DNA of 64,000 nucleotides from Cladobotryum mycophilum. Taxonomy: Eukaryota; Ascomycota; Sordariomycetes; Hypocreales; Hypocreaceae. Of this stretch, positions 45,818 to 58,605 are shown piece by piece (position 1 is the first letter of the stretch; each line of letters starts with the position of its first letter). Position numbers and translations under genes: made by a program. Below the pieces are notes generated by a model that saw nothing but the letters and a program-made list of their open reading frames with translations, ran no database searches and was not told the origin of the DNA. The stretch covers positions 310,001 to 374,000 of the forward strand of contig CM071591.1 of NCBI GenBank assembly GCA_036429605.1, given 5' to 3'.

Positions 45818-48800
45818 GCAGAAAGAAAAATGAGACGAGTGGTGTAATTGTGAGTGCAGTGCCTTGATGTGAAGGTGATGAATGACTTGGTTCGATGATG
45901 AGTTTTCCATTATTCTCCAAGAGGTTTGCATCTTAAGTATTCATCAATATCGTGATGAACTACAGACGGCTTCATTGTTGAACAATGATACCCCATGAAC
46001 AATTGTAAAAAGTTTGAGATTATGAAAGGAGTAATGTCTTTTTTTGAACAACCTTTGAACGTTGTTGAAGATTTACAGTTTCATAGTAAAATCTTGATGT
46101 AGGGTAGTCAAAGCTCATTGGTGTCGGTGTTGAACAAAGAGTCGTATCATTGAACATTTATTTTACCCTTGACAATTTTTCTAGAAAAGGGAACCTGACC
46201 AAAATGGACATCTACATTAAAGAAAAGCTTTATTTATCGCTTTTTTGACTTCTTTGAATCGACGTTTAACCTTCCCAGTAGTCCCTTGATGAATAAACCT
46301 CCAGGTAAAGAAAGAAGGTGCACCAACCATGAGATCCCCATGTTTCAAAAGTGCAAAAAGGCAATTCAAAGAATGAACATGTTGTCTTTTATGGTGTATA
46401 CTTGAAAGACTTCTCATTTGAACATACGCTTGTAGTATAGACCAAGGCATCTCCAACTGCTGCTGTTGCTGCTGCCTTGCCATCTCAAGCCTTACCTAAT
46501 CTTCCTGATCTGTACAAGTGACTCAGATGCCATCTCCTTCTTCTATATCGAGCGAGATGCATGTCTTGGCAAACACCATCTCAGATCTCGTGTCTTGCTT
46601 GAAAAAGCGTAACATGCTACGTCAATCCATTTATTTCTCAATTACGACCATGCTTGGTGGTGGTGGGGGGCGTTGTGAGCATCGCCAACAAAACGTTCCC
46701 TTGATGTTGGCTGCCTTGAGGTGGACGCCTAGAAAATGGATGCCTTTTTTTTCTTTCTCGTTTCATGATTGGGAATAGATGCTATGCACGGCCACCATGT
46801 GTGTTAGAGTATTTGTCCGTATTGTGATGGAGATTCTTGTTATTCTTTTGGCCTCCTCCGAGGCAAAGATGACTTGCTCTGACTAACTCCACTCTCGTCC
46901 TGAGTCGTATCAACACTCCACACCGGTATACGAGGTATGCTTAACCCCCTTCACGACGTGCATCTAAGACCAGAACTTTATTTCGGGGGAGCCGCTGCCA
47001 CGGCTGTTACCGACCGTTTGGTTCTGGAGAGACCCCCTCCCCTCGTTCGTGTAAGACAGCATCGTGGGTGTTGATCTACCCCATCAACAACAGACTCCAT
47101 CATCGTCGTTCGTCATACGCCGCCTCGGCACTGGATGCATTTGGAAACATCAGGTAAAAGTGACCTTCTCCTCATGTGGGGTCTCCCGTGTTCCACTTCC
47201 TCAAGGAGAGCAACCTTGAAAATAAAAAAATAAAAAATAAAAAAGGGCTTTCACGATGCACGGATTTCTATTCGTCGAGCTGTAACCATTTGGCTGACCG
47301 ACACTTTGTGTCAGAAGTGCCTGGCGTATTGCTGACGGGGCTGCTTGGTGGAAAATGGTGAGGCAGATTCAAAATGCCTTGATACGAGAAAAATGACCCT
47401 AAACGGGGCCACAGCTTGGCAGCGACCAAGTTGGGATACGAGCGAGGGCTCGATAAGGTTGCCAGCCTTCTTTTTCGGAACAAAATTGCTTCTTTTTCCC
47501 CAGCTCTGACGTAGGGTTAGACATAGGCTTGATGCATCAACATGATTGGCACTCCTATGTGGGATCCTGAAGATAGGAGGGAACATGTAAGATTGCTTCA
47601 TCCTGTGGAACGGGGCCTGCGCAATGCATCAATTCCCTTTTCTCATTGGCTCGGAGAGTTGAATGGCTTCATCTCGGTAACTTTTAAGAATTCGCGTCGA
47701 TGTTATGAAACTTTGCGAAAAGTCGCCGCCATGCACAGCCATGGTTGGTAATGCCGAGCTCTAGTACAAGTATGAACAAGCGCGAACCGTGTGAATCTTG
47801 GTCATATGAGATGGGGCTTCAAGGATGACTTTGTACAATTTCCTAATGCATAGTAAATGTTCATCTATACTTGATGGATACACAAAATGTGGCATGTCTT
47901 GGTAGATGAAGGGAAAAGACTAGATCCAATACCAGTTAGACCGCGCCTGGCCACGAGGACAGCCGAATATGGCGATAGAGATGTTGGCTCATCTATACAC
48001 GCATGCTACAACAGCCATCTATTACTTTGACTACAATCATAATAATATGCCTCCAACCAATGCAGCCATTCGTTTTGGCTACATCTCTCGAGAGGGAGGC
48101 AAAGTATAGAGCTGCTGGATAGATGAAAGACAATGAAGAGGGTAAACAGTCAGTCTGAAGAAACGTGGTGGAATGAAGTGTAAAACTACTATATCATGCT
48201 ATGTATTAAGCCAGCAATATCCATCACAGACTTGCTGATCATGATAATTGGGATGTACTGCCACTCGGGTTCAAGGTCGACGATAAACTGGGCTTGACCA
48301 GAGGGGATCGCGAGAGATTGATGAGCACTGTTATGTCTTTTTTTAAGTCATCACAAATATTCGACTTGGTCTCATCATTTTGGCACTCTCCTCAAAGCTA
48401 GTACACCTTGGTAGATTCATCGTAGTGGCTAGGCTGATCTCTGAGTATCATCTGATGCCTTGCCAATGCCACAGCATCTCAAACAGGTACTCAAACATGT
48501 ATCGCTACAAAAACAAGCATGTCCGATCATTGTTTTCGACTCTTCCTTTATTCTGCATCATACTTTCAGTTCAAGTCATTCACTTAATGATCAATATTCT
48601 CTCAACCCATCTTGGGCTTCAGCATTGTCTGATAACTGCCTAGGAGTAAGATAGTGTTTCCCAAGTCGCAATTCTTGTGTGTCCATTCCACTCATAAACT
48701 GACATGTGCCCCATATATAGAATCAGGGACAGCATGCAGGAGCCGTCATTCTCTTCAGAATCTCAAGTACGCAATGTAGAGAGCTCGGTGAAACTTTCAT

Positions 48801-49915
48801 GCCTTGTACAGATCATCAAAGGGTCGTTTGCTTCAAGTCGCTTGATGTTTCACACGATTATATAGTTGCTGGAAGAAAGAATGTGCACTCATTCAATGCA
48901 TCGTGAACGCTAAAGATTTCTCAACTTCACGTTCAAAGTGTGACTTGAGATGCTGCGAAGCAGAGACTACATATACCAACCGCGAATCCCTTCATATGAC
49001 TAGTAAACTGATGGCTCACACTTCTTAGTCTTAACAAAATACTAGGAAAGAATCGATTCGGATCAAGCGGCAAGATGCGCTCGGCATTTTAACCCCTGGG
49101 CAGGTAAAAATCATCAATCGTGGCCTTCAATGGCTTCAGAGCAGCTCGGCCGTCGCTCAAGTGAGCCTTTAAGATGGCTTCGTCCACGTTCTCTGCCCTT
49201 TAAGCGATCGTATTGACTTGCACTGTCCGAGTAATCGCAGCAGAGTATGATTGATGCTGTCTGCGAATTTTTGCCGATATTTCGCTCGAGTCATGGCTGA
49301 ACAAAGAGAGATCCAGTATGGGTGAGTGGTCACAGCTATGTGGTGTAAAGGTCACCAAGGCTCTTTGTTGGGATTGGACATGGGCTGAACAAAGGATATT
49401 CCAATTTAGTAGTCAGATCATGGTCGAATAGCTCATCTTCAGTATGTGATTGTTGGACGGGCAACTGGCTAAATTGAGCGTTGGGATTGATTCATGGATG
49501 TTTGTCGAATCGAACGTTCAAGAAGCTCACAGAAGGTTGTTGGATGATGCGATGCTTAGAAGAGAAATGCCCTGCAGGTGGACTTTGGTGGACTTTGAGC
49601 TGAGCCTTCCATCCATTGCCAGGGCCAAGCAAGCGGGGCGCCTGAAAAGCGTCGAATCATTCAACGCCACCCGGAAAAAGGTTCCAACGAGGAATCAGTC
49701 GCCGGAAAGGCCAGCAAAGCCAAAATTGCAATTGATCCACCATAAAATTCACTCCAACAAGAACCAGACCAGAACCATTGCGCTCGTGTGTTTTGGTTGC
49801 CTCTCCATCTTTTTCCCTTCTTCCTTTTCTTCTTCTTCTTCTTCTCTATCGTCATCACATCACCATAACCTTCCTCTTCTTTGTCACCTTTGCTTTGCAG
49901 CAGCAGTAATTCGTC
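45818..49915. other. Intergenic block, no gene recognised
   Basis: About 4.1 kb between the cysteine-rich gene (minus) and pho88 (plus). The only frame with some protein-like character is an 88-codon minus-strand frame at 46217-46483 (Gln run, then a Lys/Arg-rich end), which I could not connect to other exons. The part just before 49915 is pyrimidine-rich (CTT repeats near 49825) and probably belongs to the pho88 promoter and leader. Confidence 0.5.
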
Positions 49916-50680
49916 ATGATGGGTCTTAATCCGCAAATGTAAGTCGCAAACACCTGGATGATGCGAAACCCCTCCAACCGTCGCATCAAAATTGTCGCAT
50001 AGAGACAGACAGACAGAGAGAAAGAGAGAAAGAGAGAGCTAACCATCTGAGCAGCACCAACTTGATGATCATCCTCGGGATGATGCAAGTCACCAAGCGC
50101 ATCCCCTTTGACGATCCCAACATCCTCAACCTCGCCCGCGCCATCTACATTGGTAGCAATCTCTTGATCGCTTTCCTCTACATCTATATCCAGACTCAGA
50201 TCAACAAGAAGAAGGGTATGGAAGCCTTCCTCCTGAAGCCTATTTGCGACAAGACACAAGTTCCTTACTAACACACGCATTCTAGACCTGACGACACTCA
50301 AGTACGTCGAGCCTGCGCCCATGGGTTCCTCCGAGGAGGGCAAGCTCGTTACCACCACCATCCAAGCCTACGATTCCGCACAGCTCAAGCAGGCCTTCCG
50401 CAGTCAGCTCATGGGTGTCGCCATGATGGCCTTTATGCACATTTACATGAAGTACACCAACCCCCTCGTCATCCAGAGCATCATCCCCGTCAAGTCCGCA
50501 CTCGAGAGCAACCTTGCCAAGATCCACATCTTCGGCCAGCCCGCCTCTGGTGATCTCAAGCGACCCTTCAAGGCGGCCCAGGGCTTCATGGGCGCCATGG
50601 CTGGTGGCCCTGCCCAGAGCGACAAGAAGGCCATCGAGGCGGCTGAGAAGTCTGGCCGTGGTGGTGCCAAGGAGGAGTAG
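49916..50680 (+). CDS. pho88: Pho88/Snd3 family ER membrane protein
   Basis: Three exons (49916-49938, 50055-50215, 50286-50680) sum to 579 nt and 192 residues. The first exon contributes only MMGLNPQ plus two bases. The spliced N-terminus NPQITNLMIILGMMQV, the QINKKKDLTTLKYVEPAPMGS segment spanning the second splice, and KYTNPLVIQSIIP are hallmark Pho88 blocks. Two or three hydrophobic segments anchor it in the ER membrane. In yeast, Pho88 (Snd3) is part of the SND pathway that targets proteins to the ER, and it affects phosphate uptake. The C-terminal tail is Ala/Gly/Lys-rich. The identification is firm. Rad14 follows on the same strand about 740 bases downstream. Confidence 0.95.
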
Positions 50681-51416
50681 ACAGGACATAGGAAATGATA
50701 GACGTGTGTCGAGGGACGAGATATGACTATGATTGGGGGAGAGGAAAAAACAAGGCGAGTTCGACTTGGGTTTAAGATAATGTGTATTGTCAGAAGCATG
50801 CATACGTCTGGCGCACCATGTTGGGTGGCATGATAATGATAATCCTTCTGCGCCACTCCAGGTTCTCACTGTTTTCTTGAATGTTCTCTACTTCTGTGCT
50901 CAAGTATCGACCGAGAAATATCGGGCTGTTGTTACAACTATCTCGTATTCCGTCAGCCTAGTTGTTGAATTCGTAGATGCTCAGCCACACACGCCTATCA
51001 AACGCCATGGGAGTGTGCAGACTGATCCCGATTTGTCGCGCACCAGGAGTCTGGAATACCATGGCTAGACCAATACAAAAGTAACGTTTCCTTTTGCAGC
51101 CCGACTTGGTAAAGTAGGCAGGTATTGTTGATATTCATTCATTGATTGCTAAGAATAGATGGTTGGAGATCAAATGTCACGTTATCTCGCGTTAAGTGGA
51201 CGACACGCCTCCCTTGGTCCCGATTTGCCCCTCCAGCACACGCCACCAGGATTAACGCTGCTGCACAATGACTTGCCTTGAGCACACTCCCATTCCACTA
51301 CCCATCAGTCTTGGCGCAACGCCAGCAATACCATACGAATCTGGAGAATCCTATCTTCTTTATGCAGTAGACTCGGCTCGCTAGAGCTCAATTCCTCACC
51401 CACACACTCCCCCGCC

Positions 51417-52664
51417 ATGGATCGTCCGGCGACGCCGCCGTTAGCTGCGAAGCCATCGCAAGTTGCCTCACCCCCAACTCCGGAAGTGACTCGGCGCATC
51501 GTACGTCCCGCCCGGGAATTCCCATCGGCCGATATGCTTACGTTTCGTATAGGAGCTAAACAGACTGCGTGCGAAAGCAAGGCGAGATGAACGAGAAGCA
51601 GAACAGCGAGCCTCGGGCAATGCGCCGGTCGAGTCGACATCTGGCTTCATTCCCACAAAAGACGTACACATATCCAAACAGGCAAACGGCAAGAGACCTT
51701 TCAGCGACATATCGACGGGCGATGCCGCCTCGGGTACCAACCGAGATGGACGCAACAAGGGCGACGAAGCTGCGTTGCGACCAGCGCGCAAGTTCACAAA
51801 GTTCGTCGACTACAACATGAGCTCGATGACAGATACAAAGGGCGGGTTTCTTTCCACCGAAGACGATCCTCATAACTATGCGCTGGGAGGCAAGAAGTCT
51901 GGGCAAGCAGATGATGAGCTACGGCCAAAGGGCATGACTGTTCAAGAATGGGAGAAGCAACGGACGATACGGAACTTGAAGAGGTTAAAAGCCGGACCGT
52001 TTGAGCCCGGGATAAGCGTCCTAGACGATTTAGAGAAGAGAAAAAAGTGCAGAGATTGTAGTAGCTTGGAGATTGATTTCGTCTGGGAAGAGGTGTTTCA
52101 TATTTGCGTTTGCAACAAGTGCAAGGAGAAGTACCCCGAGAAGTATTCGCTATTGACCAAGACGGAATGCAAGCAAGACTACCTCTTGACGGATCGTAAG
52201 TCACCATTATCTCTGATACCTACCGGCCTTGGACTCATAATTTGGCAGCCGAGTTGCGCGATCCTGAACTGCTTCCCCATCTCAACAAGCCCAACCCTCA
52301 CAAATCACACTGGCACGACATGATGCTCTTTTTGCGATTTCAGGTCGAAGAGTACGCCATCCAGACAAAATGGGGCTCGGCAGAAGCACTCGATGCTGAA
52401 TACGAGCGACGCGAGACGCAGAAGAAGACACGCAAGGAAGCCAAGTTTAAGGAGAAGCTGTTGGACCTCAAGCGCAAGACCAGGACAGACGCGTTCCGTC
52501 GGCAGGCCGGATCGCTAGCCAAGACTGGGGCGAACAAGTTTGGGGACTCGGTAGGAGGGGGCAGGCATGTGCATGAATGGGGCAGGACGGTGGAGAACGA
52601 GGAGGGCATGACGGTTAAGACTTGTGTTGGGTGCGGGATGGAAGTGGAGGAGATGGAGTTGTAG
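51417..52664 (+). CDS. rad14: Rad14/XPA nucleotide-excision repair protein
   Basis: Three exons (51417-51500, 51553-52195, 52249-52664) sum to 1143 nt and 380 residues. The N-terminus is polar and disordered. The XPA zinc finger has CRDC and CNKC pairs about 18 residues apart, with the conserved LEIDFVWEEVFHICVC between them. The XPA C-terminal domain includes YSLLTKTECKQDYLLTDPEL across the second splice and NPHKSHWHDMMLFLRFQVE. Rad14 recognises and verifies DNA damage in nucleotide excision repair, acting with RPA and the Rad1-Rad10 nuclease. An extra CVGC pair at the far C-terminus follows a low-complexity Lys/Arg linker. Confidence 0.94.
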
Positions 52665-55600
52665 AGCGCTGACGGGGGGGGCTGTTGTTTGTGATGAATA
52701 TGGGGGCATGGCGTTTTTTGGGATTACTTGGGGGCGAATAGGCGAGTGTTTACTGATAGATATGGATATATGGATACCCTCGAGCGGGCTGAGAGCTTCT
52801 CCATTACGAAGCCATATAATGCTCTCTATGATGAGCGCCACAAAACGGTGGTAATGAGGCGGAAATACAGTCACCTTGCGAATGGATCACGAGACGGTAC
52901 GTTTTACAGGGAAGTATTTGGAAGCGTAAGCCTTGTCTATTCTCTCTCTTCAGCCGCTCTATCGGTGTTGATGGGAATGTGCTGTGGCTACGTAGTAGGA
53001 TGAAGCTACATGCGGCATCGGAGCTGGATTTCGGCAGGCGGCAGGCAGAAATAGATATCCGTTTACTCCGAATAACTAGATTTGGATGATTCAGACTGTT
53101 GGACGATGAGCCATTCGGGGTACTGGCCTTGTCTGACGAGTGATCCATTTACAATTTCCTCCTGCCTCGCCAAGCGGTAATCGGTGATTGAGTCTGGGCC
53201 TGTAGACAGATGGTATGAACTAGGTATGGAACATCTTTTGATGGTGGTTTATAGCAAGACTCATATTTACAAGTACTACCTACAACTATGGATAATTAAG
53301 ACAAATATTGATAATGGGTATCAGCCTTGTGGCAGCTGTTGTAGTATTATACCCACGAGTCAAACGTTGCATCCATCGTTTCTTAACCTCAATTTTTTGT
53401 GGTTTCCATTTTGATGCCGATTACCATAAAGGGGAACCGTAAAATGGACCAGGACACGGCACGGAGATACAGGGTAGGAAGAATTTAGGAGAACTTGGAC
53501 AAGTTCATGAATCAAACATGCATGATTCATATTGTGCTGCTATAGTGGCGGCTGCACATTTATGGGTATAACTGGGTTTAATACGGGTGTAATAAGATTA
53601 TGCTGCCCAAAAAAACAGAAACTGTTAATTACCTACAGTTGTCTGACAAAAGTCTGCGCTCACCTCTCCTGATAAGTACCGCGGATCTCTGAATGTAGAC
53701 TTTTGTCATCTCATTAACAGCAGTAATTAGCCCTTATAGATTGCTACAGATTAAGGTACCATGTACATGTATATTCTATGTATTTATCCCACAATGGATG
53801 TCTCTGCCCTGTAAGGCTGTCAGGTACCGAATAGTTTACAGCGAACCGCTCGATCTCGATGAGAGAGTAAAGGGTCGGGTGGTAGCGTTCGTGGGCGTGC
53901 TGCCAAGTGTCTGAATATGGCAATTTGTGCGGCTGCGACTCGGCCTCTGCCATGAAATGCATGGTTCCCAAAGAGGTTGGGCCAAGACTTGATTCGACTC
54001 AAAGGAATTGACATGTTCATTTTACACGATCGAACCTCTTCCATATCGTTTGTGATTGTACTTTTTTAGTATATCCACGAATTGCGGAGTAGCCGCGTAC
54101 AAAACTCGATGCCAACGCCCTTTGACGTGCGGATCGTTATGACATCTCACTCTACTTTGAGAGTACTTGTAGGCTTCTAGAAGTCCATTTGTGGCGTGAA
54201 GGTCTCCTGTCTCAAACTAGTATTACACTTTGGGCCCTTTTATGGCGTACGAGTACAAGTAAGTATTACCCCTGTAGATTGATTGCTTGCAAGGCCTTGA
54301 TTACTTATCGTATTCCCATTTGAGATTTCGGTCGCCTGTGTTGACCAGGTGAGACGTGGCCCCAGAGCAGTTCGGCGATGTTTGAGACATTACAAGGTGA
54401 TTTGTTCGTCTAAACCCTACCCTCAACAGTCTCAAGACATTCATCATGTGGTATTTTTTTCTTCCGGCTGATACTACGGAGTACTACTTGTGTGTACTTG
54501 TATATATGTGGGGATGTTATAGCCAGTCGCTCGGACTGAGGGGGTTTGATTGGGTCTTTGTAGATATCTCCGTTCTTGTAAGCAAAAAGATCATTTTGAT
54601 AAGCGAATGGTTTTGTACAACATGACAAGGTTCGCGCTTGTTTCTCCCCCCTGAGGAATGTGACATGGTAATGCACGATGCAATGATACTTGTAGTCTTG
54701 TTGCATCTGGGGGACTGCTGGTATAAAAAGACGAGATGGGTTGGGTAATTGTGCTAGTTTTCAATAGGTTATGCTTGACTTTTTAGTAGTTTTCTCATAG
54801 TGCAACGGGAGAGAACAACCATGTAAGAAATTAGTGTCTGCCAATGAATCTTGATTTTATTATTTATCATGTTAAGTATTTATTTTGAAACAATCCATGG
54901 CGATCCCCGAAATTCATCGCGTTGCGTGCACTTTACCATGTACAAGTAAACATTCGAAGTGTATGGGGAAAGAAGTCATCGTGTCGTGTCTGCGCCTGCA
55001 TTATTACCAACCCTCCCCCCTCTCTGACAAACAATGGAAAGAGGTACACAAGTACTTGCTCATCTTCTTCATCAAGACAAATGCCACCTCAGCAAGTCTC
55101 ATTAATCCTTACAACCTCCCCAACTTTCAACGTACATACGGAATGCATCGCCTCATTCATCATCAGTGATTACTGAACAACACAGGGCCTCCTGGTCGCT
55201 GAGACAACTTTTCATACAGGGGGAGACATCAATTCTGGGGCGGATGTCGGCAATCCGCAATTGGCCCTGCGCAGTAGCATGGACCCTCCCTGGACAACCT
55301 TGCAGCAACCCATCCATCCATCTCAACATGTGCCGTCAGGGGATTGACCGAGTTTGGGACTGAACGGAATTTGCCGCCCCCTTAATGTCCAATCGCGGAC
55401 CCATCCGAACCGTCAACGGGGTCCACTCTGTCCGCTTGTGGACACAAGGGCGCATGCCAAAAGCAACGACTGACAGGGAGCACAAGACTCTTGTTTTTCT
55501 CTGTTTTTTTTTGCTTCTCAGGCACGGCAGAAGGGGGGACCTTGGCGAGTGCTTGGTCCCGAGTGTGTGCTGTGCCGCCGTTCTCGACTCGCTTCAGCAA

Positions 55601-56161
55601 GCCCCTTCACTCTCTCCCTCCTTTCGCCTGTGCCTCGTGGGCTATTCCCGCCCCAGACAATGCGTACATGGTGGGGTCGAGAGGGAGGGAGAAAAAATTG
55701 GAAGAGTCTATTATTCGGCACCAGGGCCGGGATTGGGATCATTAGCGACCCCCAAAAGCCAGAAGAGAGAAAATAGACTGGTCACTATGCCCTACGCCGC
55801 AGATACAGTTCAGTTGCGGCCGCTACGAGACCCGGGCTTGGACGCTGTGCCATTGGCGGAATGACGTGCAACTCTGCTCTGGTTGCTAGTCCTCTTCTTT
55901 CTTGCCTCCTCCACGACTCATCGTTTTTCCAACGGGGTGGCTTGTCGTTTCTTTTACATATGGATTGCCCCCTTCCTCCACACATTTCCCCTCCCGTTTG
56001 ATCATGCACCATTAACTCGTTCTCGTCATTCATTCTGGGATGAGGGTTCGGGTATGGGTTGGGGCAAGCATCCATGACTGAATGAATTGAAACGGCCGTT
56101 GATTACTACTGCTACTACTACTACTCCACGTACAACACAACTTGCGCTGCAGAACATCGCC
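52665..56161. other. Intergenic block, no gene recognised
   Basis: About 3.5 kb downstream of rad14. Several TACTTGTA/TACAAGTA motifs and one TACGGAGTA (54475-54483) cluster near 54.2-55.1 kb. Open frames up to 159 codons (near 55.4-55.9 kb) have no domain and no splice partners. The right end is the promoter of the PTH11-like receptor gene. Confidence 0.5.
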
Positions 56162-57403
56162 ATGATGTTGTGGACCGAAGACGACTATGGCATCATAGCC
56201 GACAAAGCCTGCTGGACCCTCTTTGGTGTCAGTACTTGTGAGTATAACCAGTCTTTCTTTTGATTTCCCCCATTTCCAATGAAAACTCACACTGTCCTGC
56301 AGTTGTTGTCATTCTTCGTTTCATTTGCAGATCTTTTTTTCTCAAGGCAGACTGGGCCGCCTCGGACTCGACGACTACATCACCGCCCTCTGCGTCATCG
56401 TCAACCTCATCACCTGTATCTTTATCACGATAGGTTCCAGTTACGGTCTCGGAAGACGTCAAGCTACATTGACAAATCATGAGTTTGTCAACGCGGTCAA
56501 GTGGAATGTATACACCAGCGGCATTCTGATCCATACCTTTTCGCTTCCCAAATTCGCCATCATCGCCCTCCTCAAACGAATTCTCGATTATGGAACTAAG
56601 ACGGCAATTCTTTTCTGGACACTCGCTGGGATTTGTCAAATTACCCTGGTGGCCGCCTCAGTTTGGTGGTTCCGCCAGTGCACCCCCGTTGCATATCAAT
56701 GGGACAGAACTATTCCAGGCGGAAAATGCCACTCGGTCCAGATCATGTCCAATCTGGGATATTCTACATCGGCTCTTTCGGCCTTTCTCGACCTCTTCTT
56801 CGCCTTTTATCCGATCCCGTTCATCATGAAACTGAACATGCCTCTGAAAAACCGCATCGCCGTTTCGTGTGCTCTCAGTCTCAGTTCACTGGCCTTTATA
56901 ATCTCAATCTACAAACTTACAATCTTTAGAAGCGTATTTAACGAACTGGCAAAGGATTTGACTTGTACGTTCCATGGGTGCGGTTATTGCGAGCGCAAGA
57001 CGTGACTAACGTGACCATTAAAACAGATCCTGTTCCGTATCTCAATATTTTGGGTATCGCCGAGGCCGCCATTCTTCTCATTTGCGCATCTCTACCTACG
57101 CTCGGCCCCCTCTTCCGCTTGGCAAAAGGCAAAATCACCTCTATTGCAAGCAGAAACAGCAAAAACCACTCGGGAGTTATTGATAGCCAGGGGCGACGAG
57201 CTGGAACCATTGTGACGATTGGCCAGTGGTCAACTCGGCATCACAAGCTCAAGGACCCAGAAAATATTTCCACGACGGGAGTTCACTCCGTAGATGACAT
57301 CCCGCTTGTCACCACTTCTACCAGAGTGTCGCATTATCAAGAGCAATCCAAGGAAGATGTTGGCATTACTAGCAAACCTATGGGGTACTCGGAAACGGTC
57401 TGA
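56162..57403 (+). CDS. PTH11-like integral membrane protein (fungal rhodopsin-domain GPCR-like), one-base frame break
   Basis: Three exons (56162-56237, 56303-56964, 57027-57403). The protein has the seven-helix layout of the fungal 'rhodopsin domain' family: a first helix from CWTLFGVST on, GRLGLDDYITALC after it, a loop with CHSV in the ectodomain-like part, and a final helix GIAEAAILLICASLPTLGPL. A cytosolic Ser/Thr-rich tail ends GYSETV. The second exon needs one more T in the T7 run at 56334-56340 for the first helix to join the GRLGLDDY segment in frame; the full coding length then gives 371 residues. PTH11-like proteins sense surfaces or nutrients in fungi; those with a CFEM domain are the classical ones, and this one lacks CFEM. 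After the TGA the same frame stays open for 69 more codons. Confidence 0.82.
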
Positions 57404-58605
57404 GTCGTGTCGGCACTAGCGAGACAACGCGCACAACCCATTCAACCCACCGCCTTTGGAACCCCTGCACCTGCGGAGAATATTCGCCGAGAAGATGACA
57501 TGTTTTACCTCCCATCTGACAATGGCAGGTCATCAATCTCCCAGGCGAAACATGGTCAAATTATTATTCCCGACTCTACAAAGCCGATAATGGAACAAAC
57601 AAAGACAACTTGATCAGTAATCTTTTGTTGCAGCTTTCCAGTCATCTGGTTTCTCCGAATCCCGTCTTAGTGGACAGCTCCACTCCTGATAGTTTTGTTT
57701 GGCTCAAAATTGAGGGAGTTGTCAGATATCACCGCTGAGTCTCGCAAGCCCCGCCCCGCCAGGCGATGCAACCCAGTATGCAACCACTGCGTGAAGGACA
57801 AAAGCATATTTTCACCGTGGAGACGGATGATGCAGGGTCTTCTTGACCATGCTGTACAAGCCATGTATATGTAACGATTAGCGAGTTTTTTTCTTTTTCT
57901 GATAGAGTTTTCTGGTGCTGCAATAAATACCCAGGTTTGCTTGTGGCAATTCATCAAGGAAGAGGCAATCAAGCCAATCAAGCCAATCTTGGGATGCTGT
58001 TAGCGAGTTCTCGAGGGATACATCGCCAATGTGACATCTTGTTGATTCCAGCGGCTGTTTCAGGCGAGCAACGGATGAACCCTTGCTAGAGCTGGCCACT
58101 AAGATGGTTTGGAGTCACTAGACTGGGGCATAATCTAGGATACCATGCCATATCTAAGCCAAAACGAGCCTCTGACAGGGACACCGACGAATCGACTTGT
58201 TTGGTGACGTTCTTGAGCTGTGAAACCCACATCTCGTCACTCAACCAAACTGGAACCAACCGCATGCTGAGATCGCAACATTGCTCGTTTCTAGACCGCA
58301 TAATGTCCAGTGATGACTCGCATGTGATGTTTTGGATACGACGTCGTGTTGGTGAGGCCATTTCATGCAGCGGCTAGTTTCGAAGTCTCCGTGCGAGGCC
58401 ATATACGGGCGTCAAGATCCGCAGCCATGTCTCTGATTCTTGCGATTGCTGTTCTATATCGCGAGATTCTGCGTCCTGGATAACGCCACCCTTCTCGGGA
58501 TTGCCTCTCTTGAGCTCATCGCTACGCATATAACAATACCCTTATAACCTCATCTTTTTACTGTCTCTTTGCATCGATTCTCACTCATCATCTACTTTGC
58601 ACACA
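57404..58605. other. Intergenic between PTH11-like and O-methyltransferase genes
   Basis: About 1.2 kb. Its first 210 bases continue the receptor gene's frame after the TGA (see findings). The rest shows no gene or RNA feature and includes the promoter of the O-methyltransferase. Confidence 0.5.

Noticed and set aside
46217..46483. An 88-codon minus-strand frame with a Gln run and a basic C-terminus
   Set aside because: It has some protein-like character but no homologous pattern I recognise, no clear promoter or splice partners, and the Gln run comes from a CTG repeat.
49450..49929. A 159-codon frame running into the start of pho88
   Set aside because: It overlaps the pho88 leader and first exon in another frame, and its end is Ser/His-rich low complexity from CTT and CAT repeats.
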